Part shown: one piece after another, positions 14,585 to 24,052 of the stretch
Layout of the letters: every line of letters begins with the position of its first letter
How positions within the stretch are numbered: position 1 is the first letter of the stretch
Assembly: GCA_017985015.1 (NCBI GenBank)
Contig: JAGNYI010000009.1
Coordinates: forward strand, 1 to 64,000
Length of the DNA: 64,000 nt
DNA from: Giesbergeria sp.
GTDB lineage: Bacteria > Pseudomonadota > Gammaproteobacteria > Burkholderiales > Burkholderiaceae_C
Reading direction: 5' to 3'
The notes under the pieces: generated by a model
Database searches by the model: none
Told to the model about the DNA's origin: nothing
What the model saw: the letters and a program-made list of their open reading frames with translations, nothing else
Made by a program: the position numbers and the translations under genes

Positions 14585-15219
14585 CGGCACATCTCTTCAC
14601 GCAGGCTCTGCGCCACGGGCGCAAACGAGCGCCGATGATGAACACATGCACCATGCGCGTGCAAGGCAGCCATGTGAGCGGCCGTACCGTAGCCCTTGTG
14701 TCCGGCAAAACCGTATTGCGGGAATTCGTCGTGCACCTGGACACACCAGCGGTCACGGTGCACCTTGGCCAGAATGGATGCCGCCGAGATGGCTGGAACC
14801 AGGGCGTCGCCCTTGACAATGGCCTCGGCCGGCATGTCGAGCAGCGGCAGGCGGTTGCCATCGACCAGCACCATGGCCGGCTTGAGCCGCAGGCCCATCA
14901 CGGCCCGGCGCATGGCCAGCAGCGTGGCCTGCAGGATGTTGAGCCGATCGATCTCTTCCACGCTGGCCTCGGCAATGCTGCAGCACAGCGCCTTGGCGCG
15001 AATTTCGTCGTAGAGTTTTTCGCGCCGGGACGGTGTCAGTTTCTTGGAATCGGCCAACCCGGCAATGGGGTGCAAATCATCCAGGATGACGGCCGCCGCC
15101 ACCACAGGGCCCGCCAGCGGGCCACGCCCGGCTTCGTCCACCCCGGCCACCAGGCCCGAAGGATGCCAGGGCAGGCGGGACTGTTCAGGCCGTGTTGGCA
15201 AGGACTCTCTGGATTGCAT
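14581..15219 (-). CDS. rnhB: Ribonuclease HII
   Basis: Cleaves the RNA strand of RNA-DNA hybrids and removes misincorporated ribonucleotides. At 212 residues it has the acidic active site in [19 protein letters not shown] (Asp-Glu, about residue 26), LVDGN (Asp) and KVHRDR (Asp), plus the RNase HII signature region [10 protein letters not shown]. The ATG at 15219 gives the usual N-terminus and overlaps the end of lpxB by 35 bases; a later GTG is possible. It sits between lpxB and the SpoU methyltransferase, the order usual in proteobacteria. Confidence 0.95.
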   Translation of the reverse strand: MQSRESLPTRPEQSRLPWHPSGLVAGVDEAGRGPLAGPVVAAAVILDDLHPIAGLADSKKLTPSRREKLYDEIRAKALCCSIAEASVEEIDRLNILQATLLAMRRAVMGLRLKPAMVLVDGNRLPLLDMPAEAIVKGDALVPAISAASILAKVHRDRWCVQVHDEFPQYGFAGHKGYGTAAHMAALHAHGACVHHRRSFAPVAQSLREEMCR

Positions 15220-16348
15220 CGGCGGCCAGTTGGGGAGTGTTGCGCTGCAGACTTTCATGCAGTGCGGTAAAGCGCTGGTGCAGCGCGGTCATTCGGTCAG
15301 GGTCCTGCTCCAGTGCATCAAACCACTGAAGCACAGCGGCGGCCAGCGCCTGCGGCGTGGCATCATCCTGGAGAAGTTCCGGCACAACAAAATCGTTGCA
15401 CAGAATATTGGGCAAGCCCACCCAGGGCTGGAGCTGCTTGCGGCGCATCAGGCGCCAGCTCAGCGGATGCATGCGGTAGCCAATGACCATGGGGCGCTTG
15501 AACAGCGCAGCCTCCAGCGTCGCCGTGCCGCTGGCAATCAGGGTCACATCACAAGCGGCCAGCACCGTATGCGACTGGCCAGGAACGATCCGCAACACAT
15601 CGCCCAGGCCACAGTCATGCGCCGCTTGTTCGATACGGTTTTGTAAGGCAGGGACCGCAGGAACTATCATTTTAATAGCTGGAAACGCTTGATGGATAAG
15701 CGCTGCGGCCTCAAAAAATCTTGGAGTGATGTACTGCACCTCGGCAGAACGGCTGCCGGGCAGTATGGCCAGCACCGCATCACCGTCCCGCAGTCCCAAC
15801 TGGGCACGGGCCGCACGGCGGTCGGGCTCCATGGGAATCACACCGGCCAGGGGGTGACCTACATAGGTGGCCGTAATGCCGTGCTCGGCCAGCAGCGCGG
15901 GCTCGAACGGAAAGATGCAAAGCACGTGGTCGGCCGCACGGCGGATTTTTTCCACGCGATCGGCGCGCCAGGCCCAGATGGACGGGCAGACAAAATGCAC
16001 GGTCTTGATGCCGGCGGCGCGCAGGTCGGTTTCCAGTGCCAGATTGAAATCGGGGGCGTCCACGCCGATGAACACATCGGGCGGCTCAGCCAGCAGCCGG
16101 GCGCGCAACTGGCGTCGCATGCGAACGAGCTCGGCGAGGCGGCGCAGCAGTTCGAAACTGTAGCCGTGCACGGCAAGGCGCTCACTCGGCCACCAGGCAT
16201 CAAAGCCTTGCCTGGCCATCTGGGGACCGCCTATGCCGAATACCCGGAGATCGGGCCACAGACCGCGCATGCCGCCCAGCAGCAAGCTGGCCAGCAGATC
16301 GCCAGACGTTTCGCCCGCCACCATGGCGATGCGCGGTTGCTGCGTCAT
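15185..16348 (-). CDS. lpxB: Lipid-A-disaccharide synthase
   Basis: Condenses UDP-diacylglucosamine with lipid X to form the tetraacyl disaccharide of lipid A at the inner membrane surface. The 387 residues begin [19 protein letters not shown], the GT-B nucleotide region typical of LpxB, and include [24 protein letters not shown] and [10 protein letters not shown]. The ATG at 16348 follows the lpxA stop by 4 bases. Codons about 211-228 coincide with a dispersed palindromic repeat yet keep the family-like pattern [14 protein letters not shown]. It overlaps rnhB by 35 bases. Confidence 0.97.
   Translation of the reverse strand: MTQQPRIAMVAGETSGDLLASLLLGGMRGLWPDLRVFGIGGPQMARQGFDAWWPSERLAVHGYSFELLRRLAELVRMRRQLRARLLAEPPDVFIGVDAPDFNLALETDLRAAGIKTVHFVCPSIWAWRADRVEKIRRAADHVLCIFPFEPALLAEHGITATYVGHPLAGVIPMEPDRRAARAQLGLRDGDAVLAILPGSRSAEVQYITPRFFEAAALIHQAFPAIKMIVPAVPALQNRIEQAAHDCGLGDVLRIVPGQSHTVLAACDVTLIASGTATLEAALFKRPMVIGYRMHPLSWRLMRRKQLQPWVGLPNILCNDFVVPELLQDDATPQALAAAVLQWFDALEQDPDRMTALHQRFTALHESLQRNTPQLAADAIQRVLANTA
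15664..15718. repeat. Dispersed palindromic repeat, copy C (inside lpxB)
   Basis: The sequence CTATCATTTTAATAGCT followed by ACGCTTGATGGATAAGCG and GCGGCCTCAAAAAA matches the intergenic copies almost base for base. In the lpxB frame it encodes [18 protein letters not shown]. The arms CGCTT and AAGCG can still pair. Confidence 0.75.
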
Positions 16349-16352
16349 ACCC

Positions 16353-17141
16353 TCAGCGAACGATGCCGCGCGACGACGCATCAAGCAGATTGAGCATCAA
16401 CGCCACGTCCTGCTGCGCGTCCTCGGTTGGCAGTTCTGCAATGGCCGCGCGCGCTGCCGCCAGCGTCAGACCTTGGCGATAGAGCAGGCGGTGCATCTGC
16501 TTGATGAGTGCCACGCGCGCGCTGGAAAAGCCCCGCCGCCGCAGGCCTTCGGCGTTCAGGCCACGCACCGCCAACGGGTTGCCGTCCACCATCATGAAGG
16601 GCGGCACGTCCTGCGAGATATGGCTGGCAAAACCCGCCATCACATAGGCGCCCACGCGTGTGAACTGATGAACGCCCGTCAGCCCGCCGATGATGGCGAA
16701 ATCGTCGATCTGCACATGGCCCGCCAGCGTGGCATTGTTGGCCAGCACCGTGCCATGGCCCACCGTGCAGTCGTGCGCGATGTGCACGTAGGCCATGATC
16801 CAGTTGTCGTCGCCCACAGTGGTGACGCCGCGGTCCTGTGCGGTACCGGTGTTGATGGTGCAGAACTCGCGAATGGTGTTGCGATCGCCAATGACCAGGG
16901 CCGTGGGTTCGCCGGCATATTTCTTGTCTTGCGGCGGTGCGCCCACCGAGGCGAACTGATAGATGCGGTTGTCCTGGCCAATGCTGGTATGGCCATCAAT
17001 CACGCAGTGCGCCCCCACCGTGGTGCCCGCACCAATGCGCACGTTCGGTCCGATGACCGCATACGGCCCGATCTGCACCGAAGCATCAATCTGCGCTGCC
17101 GCATCCACCAGGGCGGTGGAGTGAATGTGGGCCGTTGCCAA
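16353..17141 (-). CDS. lpxA: UDP-N-acetylglucosamine acyltransferase
   Basis: First step of lipid A synthesis: transfer of the 3-hydroxyacyl chain from ACP to UDP-GlcNAc. The 262-residue protein is a left-handed beta-helix of hexapeptide repeats (about residues 3-190) with the catalytic His in [11 protein letters not shown] (about residue 122) and a helical C-terminal domain. The frame is open to 17180, inside fabZ. The best start is the TTG at 17141: it lies after the fabZ stop, has a perfect GGAGGA (17149-17154) 7 bases ahead, and gives the family N-terminus (M)[12 protein letters not shown]. Confidence 0.95.
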   Translation of the reverse strand: MATAHIHSTALVDAAAQIDASVQIGPYAVIGPNVRIGAGTTVGAHCVIDGHTSIGQDNRIYQFASVGAPPQDKKYAGEPTALVIGDRNTIREFCTINTGTAQDRGVTTVGDDNWIMAYVHIAHDCTVGHGTVLANNATLAGHVQIDDFAIIGGLTGVHQFTRVGAYVMAGFASHISQDVPPFMMVDGNPLAVRGLNAEGLRRRGFSSARVALIKQMHRLLYRQGLTLAAARAAIAELPTEDAQQDVALMLNLLDASSRGIVR

Positions 17142-17155
17142 TCCCGCGTCCTCCG

Positions 17156-17596
17156 TCAGCCCACGGCGCGCATGGTGCACATGAGTTGGGCCTCACAGGC
17201 CACTTCGTCACCCACGCGGGCGATGCCGTTGAACTTCCAGATACCGCCACGTACGCGGTCGATGGTGATGTCCAGCATCAGCTGGTCCCCCGGCTCGACG
17301 GGCCGCTTGAACCGCGCGCCATCGATGCCGACAAAGTAGTAAATATTGTTTTCATCGGGCACCTGGCCCATGGCGTCGAACGCCAGCAGCCCTGCGGCCT
17401 GGGCCAGGGCTTCAAGAATGAGCACTCCTGGCATGACGGGGTGGCCGGGGAAATGCCCCATGAAATAGGGCTCGTTGAAAGTGACGTTCTTGACGGCCGT
17501 GATGCGCGTGTTGCGTTCGAGTTCGAGCACCCGATCCACCAGCAGAAAGGGGTAGCGGTGGGGGAGCTGTTTAAGAATTGCGTGAATATCCATCAT
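17156..17596 (-). CDS. fabZ: 3-hydroxyacyl-ACP dehydratase FabZ
   Basis: Dehydrates 3-hydroxyacyl-ACP in fatty acid elongation and competes with LpxA for the same substrate pool. The 146-residue hot-dog fold protein has the catalytic motif [19 protein letters not shown] (His about 49, Glu about 63) and the N-terminal [16 protein letters not shown]. The ATG at 17596 overlaps the lpxD stop as ATGA. It lies between lpxD and lpxA, the conserved order. Confidence 0.98.
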   Translation of the reverse strand: MMDIHAILKQLPHRYPFLLVDRVLELERNTRITAVKNVTFNEPYFMGHFPGHPVMPGVLILEALAQAAGLLAFDAMGQVPDENNIYYFVGIDGARFKRPVEPGDQLMLDITIDRVRGGIWKFNGIARVGDEVACEAQLMCTMRAVG

Positions 17597-18585
17597 GAGC
17601 GTTCGATCTTGTTGTTCTGCAGGAGGCCTTCAAGCGCCTTGATGCGCTCGCGCAAGCTATGCAATTGCTTAAGCGTGGCAGCGTTCTTTTCCCATCGCGC
17701 ATTGTCATCGATAGGAAACATCCCCGTGTATTGACCAGGCCGCGTCAGCGAGCGCGTGACCACCGTGGCGGCTGACACATGCACGTGATTGGCCACGCTG
17801 AGGTGACCCAGCACGATGGCGCCACCGCCAAAGGTGCAGTGTTCACCAATCTGCGCACTTCCCGCTACGCCCACGCAACCGGCCATGGCGCTGTGGCGCC
17901 CGACGCGAACGTTGTGGCCGATCTGCACCAGATTGTCGATCTTGACACCGTCCTCGATCACCGTGTCGTCCAGCGCGCCGCGGTCAATGCAGGTGTTGGC
18001 ACCAATTTCTACGTCATCGCCAATGCGCACGGCGCCGAGCTGCTCGATCTTGACCCAGGTGCCGCGCTCGGGCGCAAAGCCAAAGCCGTCCGCGCCGATG
18101 ACCGCGCCGGAGTGCACGATGCAGCGCTCACCGATATGGCAGTTTTCACCCACGGTGACGCGTGGGTGCAGCACCGTGCCCGCGCCCACACTGGCACCCC
18201 GCTCCACCACGCACAAAGGTCCGACGCAGGCTGTGGCATGCACCTGTGCGTCGGTACTCACCACCGCGCTCGGGTGAATGCCGGCCTGCTGGGGCGGCGC
18301 CGTGCGGTGCTTCCACAGCTGGGTGGCGCGGGCGAAATAGACATAGGGGTCTTCCGCCACGATGCAGGCCCCACGCGCACGCGCCGCATCGGCCATGGCT
18401 GGCCCCACAATGACGCAGGCCGCCTGAGAGGCGGCCAGTTGCTGCTGATAGCGCGGGTTGCTGAGAAAGCTCAGCGCGCTTGGACCCGCCGTCTCCAGTG
18501 GCGCCAGCCGCTCAATGCGCAGTTCGGCGTCTCCGTGCAGGCAGCCACCCAAGGCCTCAACGATTTCCCCCAGGCGAAGACTCAC
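17593..18585 (-). CDS. lpxD: UDP-3-O-(3-hydroxyacyl)glucosamine N-acyltransferase
   Basis: Adds the N-linked 3-hydroxyacyl chain in lipid A synthesis. The 330 residues contain an N-terminal uridine-binding domain (about 1-100), a left-handed beta-helix of hexapeptide repeats (about 105-290) with the catalytic His in QIGHNVRVG (about residue 233), and a C-terminal helix ([18 protein letters not shown]). It starts 27 bases after skp and overlaps fabZ. Confidence 0.97.
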   Translation of the reverse strand: MSLRLGEIVEALGGCLHGDAELRIERLAPLETAGPSALSFLSNPRYQQQLAASQAACVIVGPAMADAARARGACIVAEDPYVYFARATQLWKHRTAPPQQAGIHPSAVVSTDAQVHATACVGPLCVVERGASVGAGTVLHPRVTVGENCHIGERCIVHSGAVIGADGFGFAPERGTWVKIEQLGAVRIGDDVEIGANTCIDRGALDDTVIEDGVKIDNLVQIGHNVRVGRHSAMAGCVGVAGSAQIGEHCTFGGGAIVLGHLSVANHVHVSAATVVTRSLTRPGQYTGMFPIDDNARWEKNAATLKQLHSLRERIKALEGLLQNNKIERS

Positions 18586-18612
18586 GCCAAACCCGCAGGA
18601 TGCTCAGCGCGC

Positions 18613-19131
18613 TTATTTGGCCGGCGCAGCATTGAGCGCCTTGATCACTTTGTCGGTGATGTCGTTCTTGGGATTGATGTAGACGGCCTGGTCAAGAATG
18701 ATGTCGTACTTTTCCTGCTCCGCGATCTGCTTGACCACCTTGTTCACGCGATCTCCCATCTGGGTCAGCTCTTCGCTCTTGCGCAAGTTGAGGTCTTCCT
18801 GGAATTCGCGGCGCTTGCGCTGGAAATCACGGTCCTGGTCCACCAACTGGCGCTGGCGCGTCGAGCGCTGGCTCTCGGACAGCGTCGGGGCTTCTCGCTC
18901 GAATTTTTCATTGGCTGCCTTGAGAGCATTGCCCTGATCCAGCAGTTCCTTGTCGCGCCGCGAGAACTCCTGCTCAAGCTTGGCCTGAGCAGCCTTCGCG
19001 GTGGTGGCTTCGCGAAAGACGCGCTCGGTGTGAACGAAACCAGCCTTGAATTCCTGGGCCTGCGCAGGCGCCCCGGCAACCACGGCGGCCAATGCCAATG
19101 TGCATGCGGCGTAACGAGAAAAATGTTTCAT
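18613..19131 (-). CDS. skp: Periplasmic chaperone Skp/OmpH
   Basis: A periplasmic chaperone that holds unfolded outer membrane proteins and passes them to BamA. The 172 residues have a signal peptide (MKHFSRYAACTLALAAVVAG with cleavage near AQAQ, about 26) and a long helical coiled-coil region rich in Lys, Glu and Gln (about 40-150). The start codon shares a base with the bamA stop (TAATG), so translation is probably coupled. Confidence 0.94.
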   Translation of the reverse strand: MKHFSRYAACTLALAAVVAGAPAQAQEFKAGFVHTERVFREATTAKAAQAKLEQEFSRRDKELLDQGNALKAANEKFEREAPTLSESQRSTRQRQLVDQDRDFQRKRREFQEDLNLRKSEELTQMGDRVNKVVKQIAEQEKYDIILDQAVYINPKNDITDKVIKALNAAPAK

Positions 19132-21428
19132 TAGAAAGACGTTCCGATCTGGAATTGCAGTTCCTGGATTCTATCGCCGGCAAATTTACGCACTGGCTTG
19201 GCATACGCGAGGCGCAAGGGACCGAGCGGCGAGATCCAGCTCAGGCCAACGCCCACCGAGGCACGCATTTCACTGAGACGGACACGCTCGTTGTCGCCAT
19301 ACACGTTGCCGATGTCGGCGAAAGTGAAGACACGCAGCGTGCGGTCGTTGCCCGCGCCCGGGAAAGGAGCGATCAGCTCGACATTGAGCGAGACTTTTTT
19401 CGGACCACCCAAAGATGCACCGGTGACGTCACGCGGACCCAGGGTGCCCTGGTCAAAGCCACGCACAGATCCCAGGCCGCCCGAATAGAAGTTCTTGAAC
19501 ACCGGGAATGGCCGCCCATTGATGCCCTTGCCCAGCCCAAGCTCGCCGTTAAAGGCCAATGTGAACTTCTTGTTCAGCGGCACGTACTGCTGGTACTGGT
19601 AGTTCGCCCGCAGGTAGCGCGCATCGCCCGCAACGGACCATTCCGAATTGAGCTTCTGGTAGACCCCTGAATTGGGGGCCAAAGCGCTGTCGCGGCTGTC
19701 GCGCGACCAGCCAATGGTGAGCGGCACAGCCGAGCTGGTGTAGCCATAGCGATCCGCATAGACCAGATACGCCGCGGGAATGTTGGTGCCCGGCTTGATG
19801 CGGGTCTGCTCCAGCCCGCCACCGAAAAACACGGTATCGGTTTCGCTGAAGGGCACGCCGAAACGTGCGCTGGCCCCCGTGGTCACCAGTTCGTAGTTGC
19901 CGCCCTGGTCCTCATAGGGCTTGTCAGTGCGGTAATACAGGTCGATCGTGCGAGAAATACCGTCCTGGGTGAAATACGGATTGGTGGTGCTGAACACCAA
20001 GGTGCGCTTGTACTTGCTGGTGTTGACGTCGACGCCCAGGTAGTTGCCCGAACCAAAAACGTTTTCCTGCTTGATGGCAAACGAGAAGGACACTTTCTCG
20101 GCGCTGGAAAAGCCCGCGCCCAACTGCAAGGAGCCAGTCGGCTTTTCCTTCACGCTGATCACCAGATCAACCTGATCGGGTGCGCCAGGCACTTCCTGAC
20201 TCTCCACGTCGACCTCGGTAAAGTAACCCAGCCGGTCCACGCGGTCGCGCGAGAGGCGGATCTTCTCGCCGTCGTACCAGGACGCCTCAAACTGACGGAA
20301 TTCGCGCCGAACCACTTCGTCGCGCGTGCGATCGTTGCCCGCGACGCTGATGCGCCGCACGTAGGCCCGGCGCTGCGGGTCAGAGGTCAGAACGAGCGCC
20401 ACCTGGTCCTTCTCGCGGTCGATTTCGGGAACGGCCTCGATGCGCGCAAACGCAAAACCGAAGTTTCCAAAGTGGTCAGAAAACGCCTTTGTCGTTTCCG
20501 CCACCTGATCGGCGTTGTAGGGCTCGCCGGCGCGGATCGCCACCAGGGACTTGAACTCGTCGTCGCGGTCCAGGTAATTGCCCTCCAGCTTGACGCTGGA
20601 GACCACAAAGCGTTCGCCTTCGGTCACGTTGACGGTAATGGAGATGTCCTGCTTGTCCGGCGTGAGCGCCACTTGCGTGGAATCGATTCGGAACTCCAGG
20701 TAGCCGCGCTGCAGGTAGTACGAGCGCAGCGTTTCCAGATCGGCATTGAGTTTGGAGCGCGCATATCGGTCAGACTTGGTGTACCAGCTGAGCCAGCCGC
20801 CGGTGTCCTGGTCAAACAGGCCCTTGAGCGTCGATTCACTGAAGGCTTTGTTGCCAACAATGTGGATGTCCTTGATGCGCGCCGTATCACCCTCTGTCAC
20901 CGTAAAAGTCAGGTTGACGCGGTTGCGCTCAACCGGCGTGACCGTGGTGACCACCTCAGCAGCATAGAAGCTCTTGTTCAGGTACTGGCGCTTGAGTTCC
21001 TGCTCAGCGCGATCGGTCAGCGCCTTGTCGTAAGGGCGTCCGTCCGTCAGGCCGATGTCGCGCATGACGTTCTTGAGCGTTTCCTTGTCAAACTCGCGTG
21101 CACCGGCGAACTCAACATCGGCAACGGTGGGGCGCTCCTGCACCACCACGACCAATACGTCACCCGAGGCTTCGAGGCGCACGTCGGTAAACAGACCCAG
21201 GCCAAACAGCGCGCGAATCGCCGCCGAGCCTTTGTCATCACTGTATTCGTCACCTACACGCAAGGGGAGCGACGCAAACACCGTCCCAGGTTCGACGCGC
21301 TGCAAGCCTTCGACCCGGATATCGCGCACCTTGAAAGGCTCCAGGGCCCAGGCCGACTGGGCCGCGAGAACCAGAGCCGCCACGGCCGCAATGGTCCGCA
21401 CGCCAAAGCGAGGTAGTTTTTTATTCAT
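19131..21428 (-). CDS. bamA: Outer membrane protein assembly factor BamA
   Basis: Core of the BAM complex, which inserts beta-barrel proteins into the outer membrane. The 765 residues have a signal peptide (MNKKLPRFGVRTIAAVAALV, cleaved near AWALEP), five POTRA domains (about 30-430), and a C-terminal 16-strand barrel (about 435-765) with the conserved VRGFDQG loop and a terminal Phe (QIGTSF). The open frame extends upstream to 21488, but the ATG at 21428 starts the signal peptide. It lies between rseP and skp, with the skp start overlapping its stop. Confidence 0.98.
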   Translation of the reverse strand: MNKKLPRFGVRTIAAVAALVLAAQSAWALEPFKVRDIRVEGLQRVEPGTVFASLPLRVGDEYSDDKGSAAIRALFGLGLFTDVRLEASGDVLVVVVQERPTVADVEFAGAREFDKETLKNVMRDIGLTDGRPYDKALTDRAEQELKRQYLNKSFYAAEVVTTVTPVERNRVNLTFTVTEGDTARIKDIHIVGNKAFSESTLKGLFDQDTGGWLSWYTKSDRYARSKLNADLETLRSYYLQRGYLEFRIDSTQVALTPDKQDISITVNVTEGERFVVSSVKLEGNYLDRDDEFKSLVAIRAGEPYNADQVAETTKAFSDHFGNFGFAFARIEAVPEIDREKDQVALVLTSDPQRRAYVRRISVAGNDRTRDEVVRREFRQFEASWYDGEKIRLSRDRVDRLGYFTEVDVESQEVPGAPDQVDLVISVKEKPTGSLQLGAGFSSAEKVSFSFAIKQENVFGSGNYLGVDVNTSKYKRTLVFSTTNPYFTQDGISRTIDLYYRTDKPYEDQGGNYELVTTGASARFGVPFSETDTVFFGGGLEQTRIKPGTNIPAAYLVYADRYGYTSSAVPLTIGWSRDSRDSALAPNSGVYQKLNSEWSVAGDARYLRANYQYQQYVPLNKKFTLAFNGELGLGKGINGRPFPVFKNFYSGGLGSVRGFDQGTLGPRDVTGASLGGPKKVSLNVELIAPFPGAGNDRTLRVFTFADIGNVYGDNERVRLSEMRASVGVGLSWISPLGPLRLAYAKPVRKFAGDRIQELQFQIGTSF

Positions 21429-21480
21429 GGAAAGAGGTCGATGTCGGTGCCACCGTGCGCCATCGCCCGGGGCCCGCAGT

Positions 21481-22842
21481 TTAGCCAAACAGCCGGTTCA
21501 GATCGTTAAACAATGCGATGGACATCATCAGCAGCAGCACCGCGACACCGCCGCGCTGCAGCTTTTCCATCCAGGCCTCGGACACGCCTTTGCCCGTGAG
21601 ACCCTCCCAAAGATAATACATCAGGTGCCCACCATCGAGCACCGGTAAGGGCAGCAGGTTCAGCACGCCCAAGCTCACGCTGATGAGCGCGAGAAATGTC
21701 AGATACTGCGTCAGTCCGCCATGCGCCGAACGGCCGGCATAGTCGGCAATGGTCAACGGACCGCTGAGATTCTTGATCGAGGCTTCTCCGACCAGCATGC
21801 GCCCCATCATTTTGAGCGACAGCGCAGACACTTGCCAAGTGCGCTCCACACCACCCCACAGACCTTCCAGCGCACCATAACGCACGGTGGTGAACCGAGG
21901 TGGCTCGCCCACGAAGGCACCGATGCGGCCAATCTGCGCACCCTCTTCATCCACCATATCGGGAGCGAGGTCCAGATCGAGCACGCGTCCACCCCGTTCG
22001 ATGTGCCAACGCTGCGCCACAGGCGCCCCGGCCCGCACCGAAGTGCGAATGTGCTCACGCAATTGCTGCGCATCGCCAATTTCCGCATCACCAATGCGCA
22101 AGACCAGATCACCCTTCTGCAGGCCGGCGCGGGCCGCTGCGCCGCCCTCCATCACCTCGCCGATCACGGGCCGCGTCCAGGGCGTGGCAATGCCGATTTT
22201 GCGCAGCAACTGGGCATCGGCCTCGCGCACATCGAGTTGATCGAGGGGCAACAGCACCGAGCGCAAAGGAGCGCCAGGGCGGGCCTCCACTTCCAGCCGC
22301 ACCGGCGTGCCATCCAGCGCGCCGCGGGTAAGAGTCCAGCGCAGGTCTTCAAAAGAACGCAGCACACGCGGTTCATCGCTGCCCAGCGCTGCGCTCTGCA
22401 CGCGTTCACCTCCATGCAGTCCTGCCACTTGCGCGATGGAACCGACCGGCGGGCTCGAGATGTACGCCATGGGCTCCTGGACGCCCGCCCAATTCACCAG
22501 CGCATACAGCAGCACCGCGAGCAAAAGATTGGCCAAAGGCCCCGCTGCAACGATCGCGGCGCGCGCGCGCAAGGGTTGCGTATTGAAAGCCAGATGCCGC
22601 TCCTCGGGGGGCACCGGGGCTTCGCGCTCGTCGAGCATGCGGACGAAACCACCCAGCGGAAAGGCAGCCAACACAAATTCCGTCGATGACCCCTTGGGCT
22701 GCCAGCGCAACAAGGGTTTGCCAAACCCAATGGAAAACCGCAGCACCTTTACGCCGCACGCCACAGCCACACGGTAGTGGCCGTACTCGTGCACGGCAAT
22801 GAGGATGGCAAGCGCGCCAATGAAAGCGATCAGTGTCAGCAC
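21481..22842 (-). CDS. rseP: Site-2 protease RseP
   Basis: An intramembrane zinc metalloprotease; in E. coli it cleaves the anti-sigma factor RseA in the envelope stress response. The 453 residues have the zinc motif HEYGH (about residue 18) in the first membrane helix, tandem PDZ domains (about 110-300), and the third zinc ligand in LPVLDGGH (about 390). The start is a GTG at 22842, supported by AAGGAG six bases ahead; an upstream frame to 22917 overlaps dxr. It sits between dxr and bamA. Confidence 0.96.
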   Translation of the reverse strand: MLTLIAFIGALAILIAVHEYGHYRVAVACGVKVLRFSIGFGKPLLRWQPKGSSTEFVLAAFPLGGFVRMLDEREAPVPPEERHLAFNTQPLRARAAIVAAGPLANLLLAVLLYALVNWAGVQEPMAYISSPPVGSIAQVAGLHGGERVQSAALGSDEPRVLRSFEDLRWTLTRGALDGTPVRLEVEARPGAPLRSVLLPLDQLDVREADAQLLRKIGIATPWTRPVIGEVMEGGAAARAGLQKGDLVLRIGDAEIGDAQQLREHIRTSVRAGAPVAQRWHIERGGRVLDLDLAPDMVDEEGAQIGRIGAFVGEPPRFTTVRYGALEGLWGGVERTWQVSALSLKMMGRMLVGEASIKNLSGPLTIADYAGRSAHGGLTQYLTFLALISVSLGVLNLLPLPVLDGGHLMYYLWEGLTGKGVSEAWMEKLQRGGVAVLLLMMSIALFNDLNRLFG

Positions 22843-22861
22843 GTGCAACTCCTTGCGAAGG

Positions 22862-24052
22862 TCAGGCCGCCATGCGCGCGGCGTGCTGCTGCGCGCTGCT
22901 GCGCGCCCGAGCGTCAAGTTCGAGGAGCGCCGCCAGCGAATCGGGCTTGGAGGAGGGAACTGTGGTCAAAGTTTCGACATTCAAGGCGTGAATCTGGTCA
23001 AACCGGATGCGCCGCTCCAGAAAAGCCGCCACCGCTACCTCATTCGCCGCATTGAGCACCACAGTGGTTCCCGGCGGGGCGGCCAGGGTTTCCCAGGCCA
23101 GACGCAACGAAGGGAATCGCTCTGGATGCCCGTGATCGTCGATGGACTCGAAGGTCATGGCGCCGAGCGCATGAAAATCAAGCGCTGCAGCGCCCGAAGC
23201 GACGCGCTCGGGCCACGACAGGCCGTAGGCAATGGGCACCCGCATGTCCGGCGTGCCCATTTGCGCCACCACCGACATGTCGCGGTACTGGACCATCGAG
23301 TGGATGGTGCTTTGCGGATGGATGACGACGTCGAGTTGCTCCGGCGCCAAACCGAACAAGTAGCGCGCCTCGATCACTTCGAGCGCCTTGTTCATCATGG
23401 TGGCCGAATCGACCGATATCTTGCGGCCCATGACCCAGTTGGGGTGGGCGCAAGCATCCGCGGGGGTCACGTCCCGCAGGCTTGCTGGCGCGCGCGAGCG
23501 AAACGGGCCGCCCGAGGCCGTGAGAATGATTTTGTCGACCCGCTCGCCCCAGGTCGCTGGATCGTCCGGCAGGGACTGAAAAATCGCCGAATGCTCGCTG
23601 TCAATGGGCAGCAGCGTGGCGTGGCCGTCTCGCACCGCGCGCAGGAAAACCTCACCCCCCACCACCAACGCCTCCTTGTTGGCGAGCAGCAAGCGCTTTC
23701 CTGCGTGCGCGGCCGCCAGGCAGGGAGCCAGACCGGCCGCTCCGACGATGGCCGCCATCACGCTGTCTACCTCCGCGTGAGATGCTATTATTTCAAGAGC
23801 ATCTTGCGATTGCAGTACCTGCGTTGGAAGCCCATTGGACTGGATTTTTTCCGCCAGATCGCGTGCGTGCGGTGCGCTCGCCATCACGGCGTAACGGGGC
23901 CGAAATTGCGCGCATTGCGCCAGGAGCAAATCGGTCTGCGTCGATGCGCTCAAGGCAAAGACTTCAAAGCGCTCTGGGTGGCGCGCGATCACGTCGAGGG
24001 TGTTCTTGCCAATCGACCCGGTGGAGCCGAGCACCGTTACGCGCTGGCGCAT
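22862..24052 (-). CDS. dxr: 1-deoxy-D-xylulose 5-phosphate reductoisomerase
   Basis: Committed step of the MEP isoprenoid pathway. At 396 residues it has the NADPH loop VLGSTGSIGKNTLDV (about residue 7), the metal-binding IDSEHSAIFQ (about 148) and the NKALEVIEARYLF segment. The ATG at 24052 overlaps the cdsA stop as TGATG; a GTG three bases earlier is an alternative. A diverged copy of the dispersed repeat lies at codons about 73-89. Confidence 0.97.
   Translation of the reverse strand: MRQRVTVLGSTGSIGKNTLDVIARHPERFEVFALSASTQTDLLLAQCAQFRPRYAVMASAPHARDLAEKIQSNGLPTQVLQSQDALEIIASHAEVDSVMAAIVGAAGLAPCLAAAHAGKRLLLANKEALVVGGEVFLRAVRDGHATLLPIDSEHSAIFQSLPDDPATWGERVDKIILTASGGPFRSRAPASLRDVTPADACAHPNWVMGRKISVDSATMMNKALEVIEARYLFGLAPEQLDVVIHPQSTIHSMVQYRDMSVVAQMGTPDMRVPIAYGLSWPERVASGAAALDFHALGAMTFESIDDHGHPERFPSLRLAWETLAAPPGTTVVLNAANEVAVAAFLERRIRFDQIHALNVETLTTVPSSKPDSLAALLELDARARSSAQQHAARMAA
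23785..23836. repeat. Diverged dispersed repeat, copy D2 (inside dxr)
   Basis: CTATTATTTCAAGAGCATCTTGCG followed, after the loop, by TGCGTTGGAAGCCCATT. This resembles the consensus CTATNATTTNATAGCNNCTAGCGC plus GCGCTAGAGGCCNATT, with several mismatches. It encodes DALEIIAS in the same frame as the KMIV peptides of the other two in-gene copies. This is the weakest member of the family. Confidence 0.45.
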
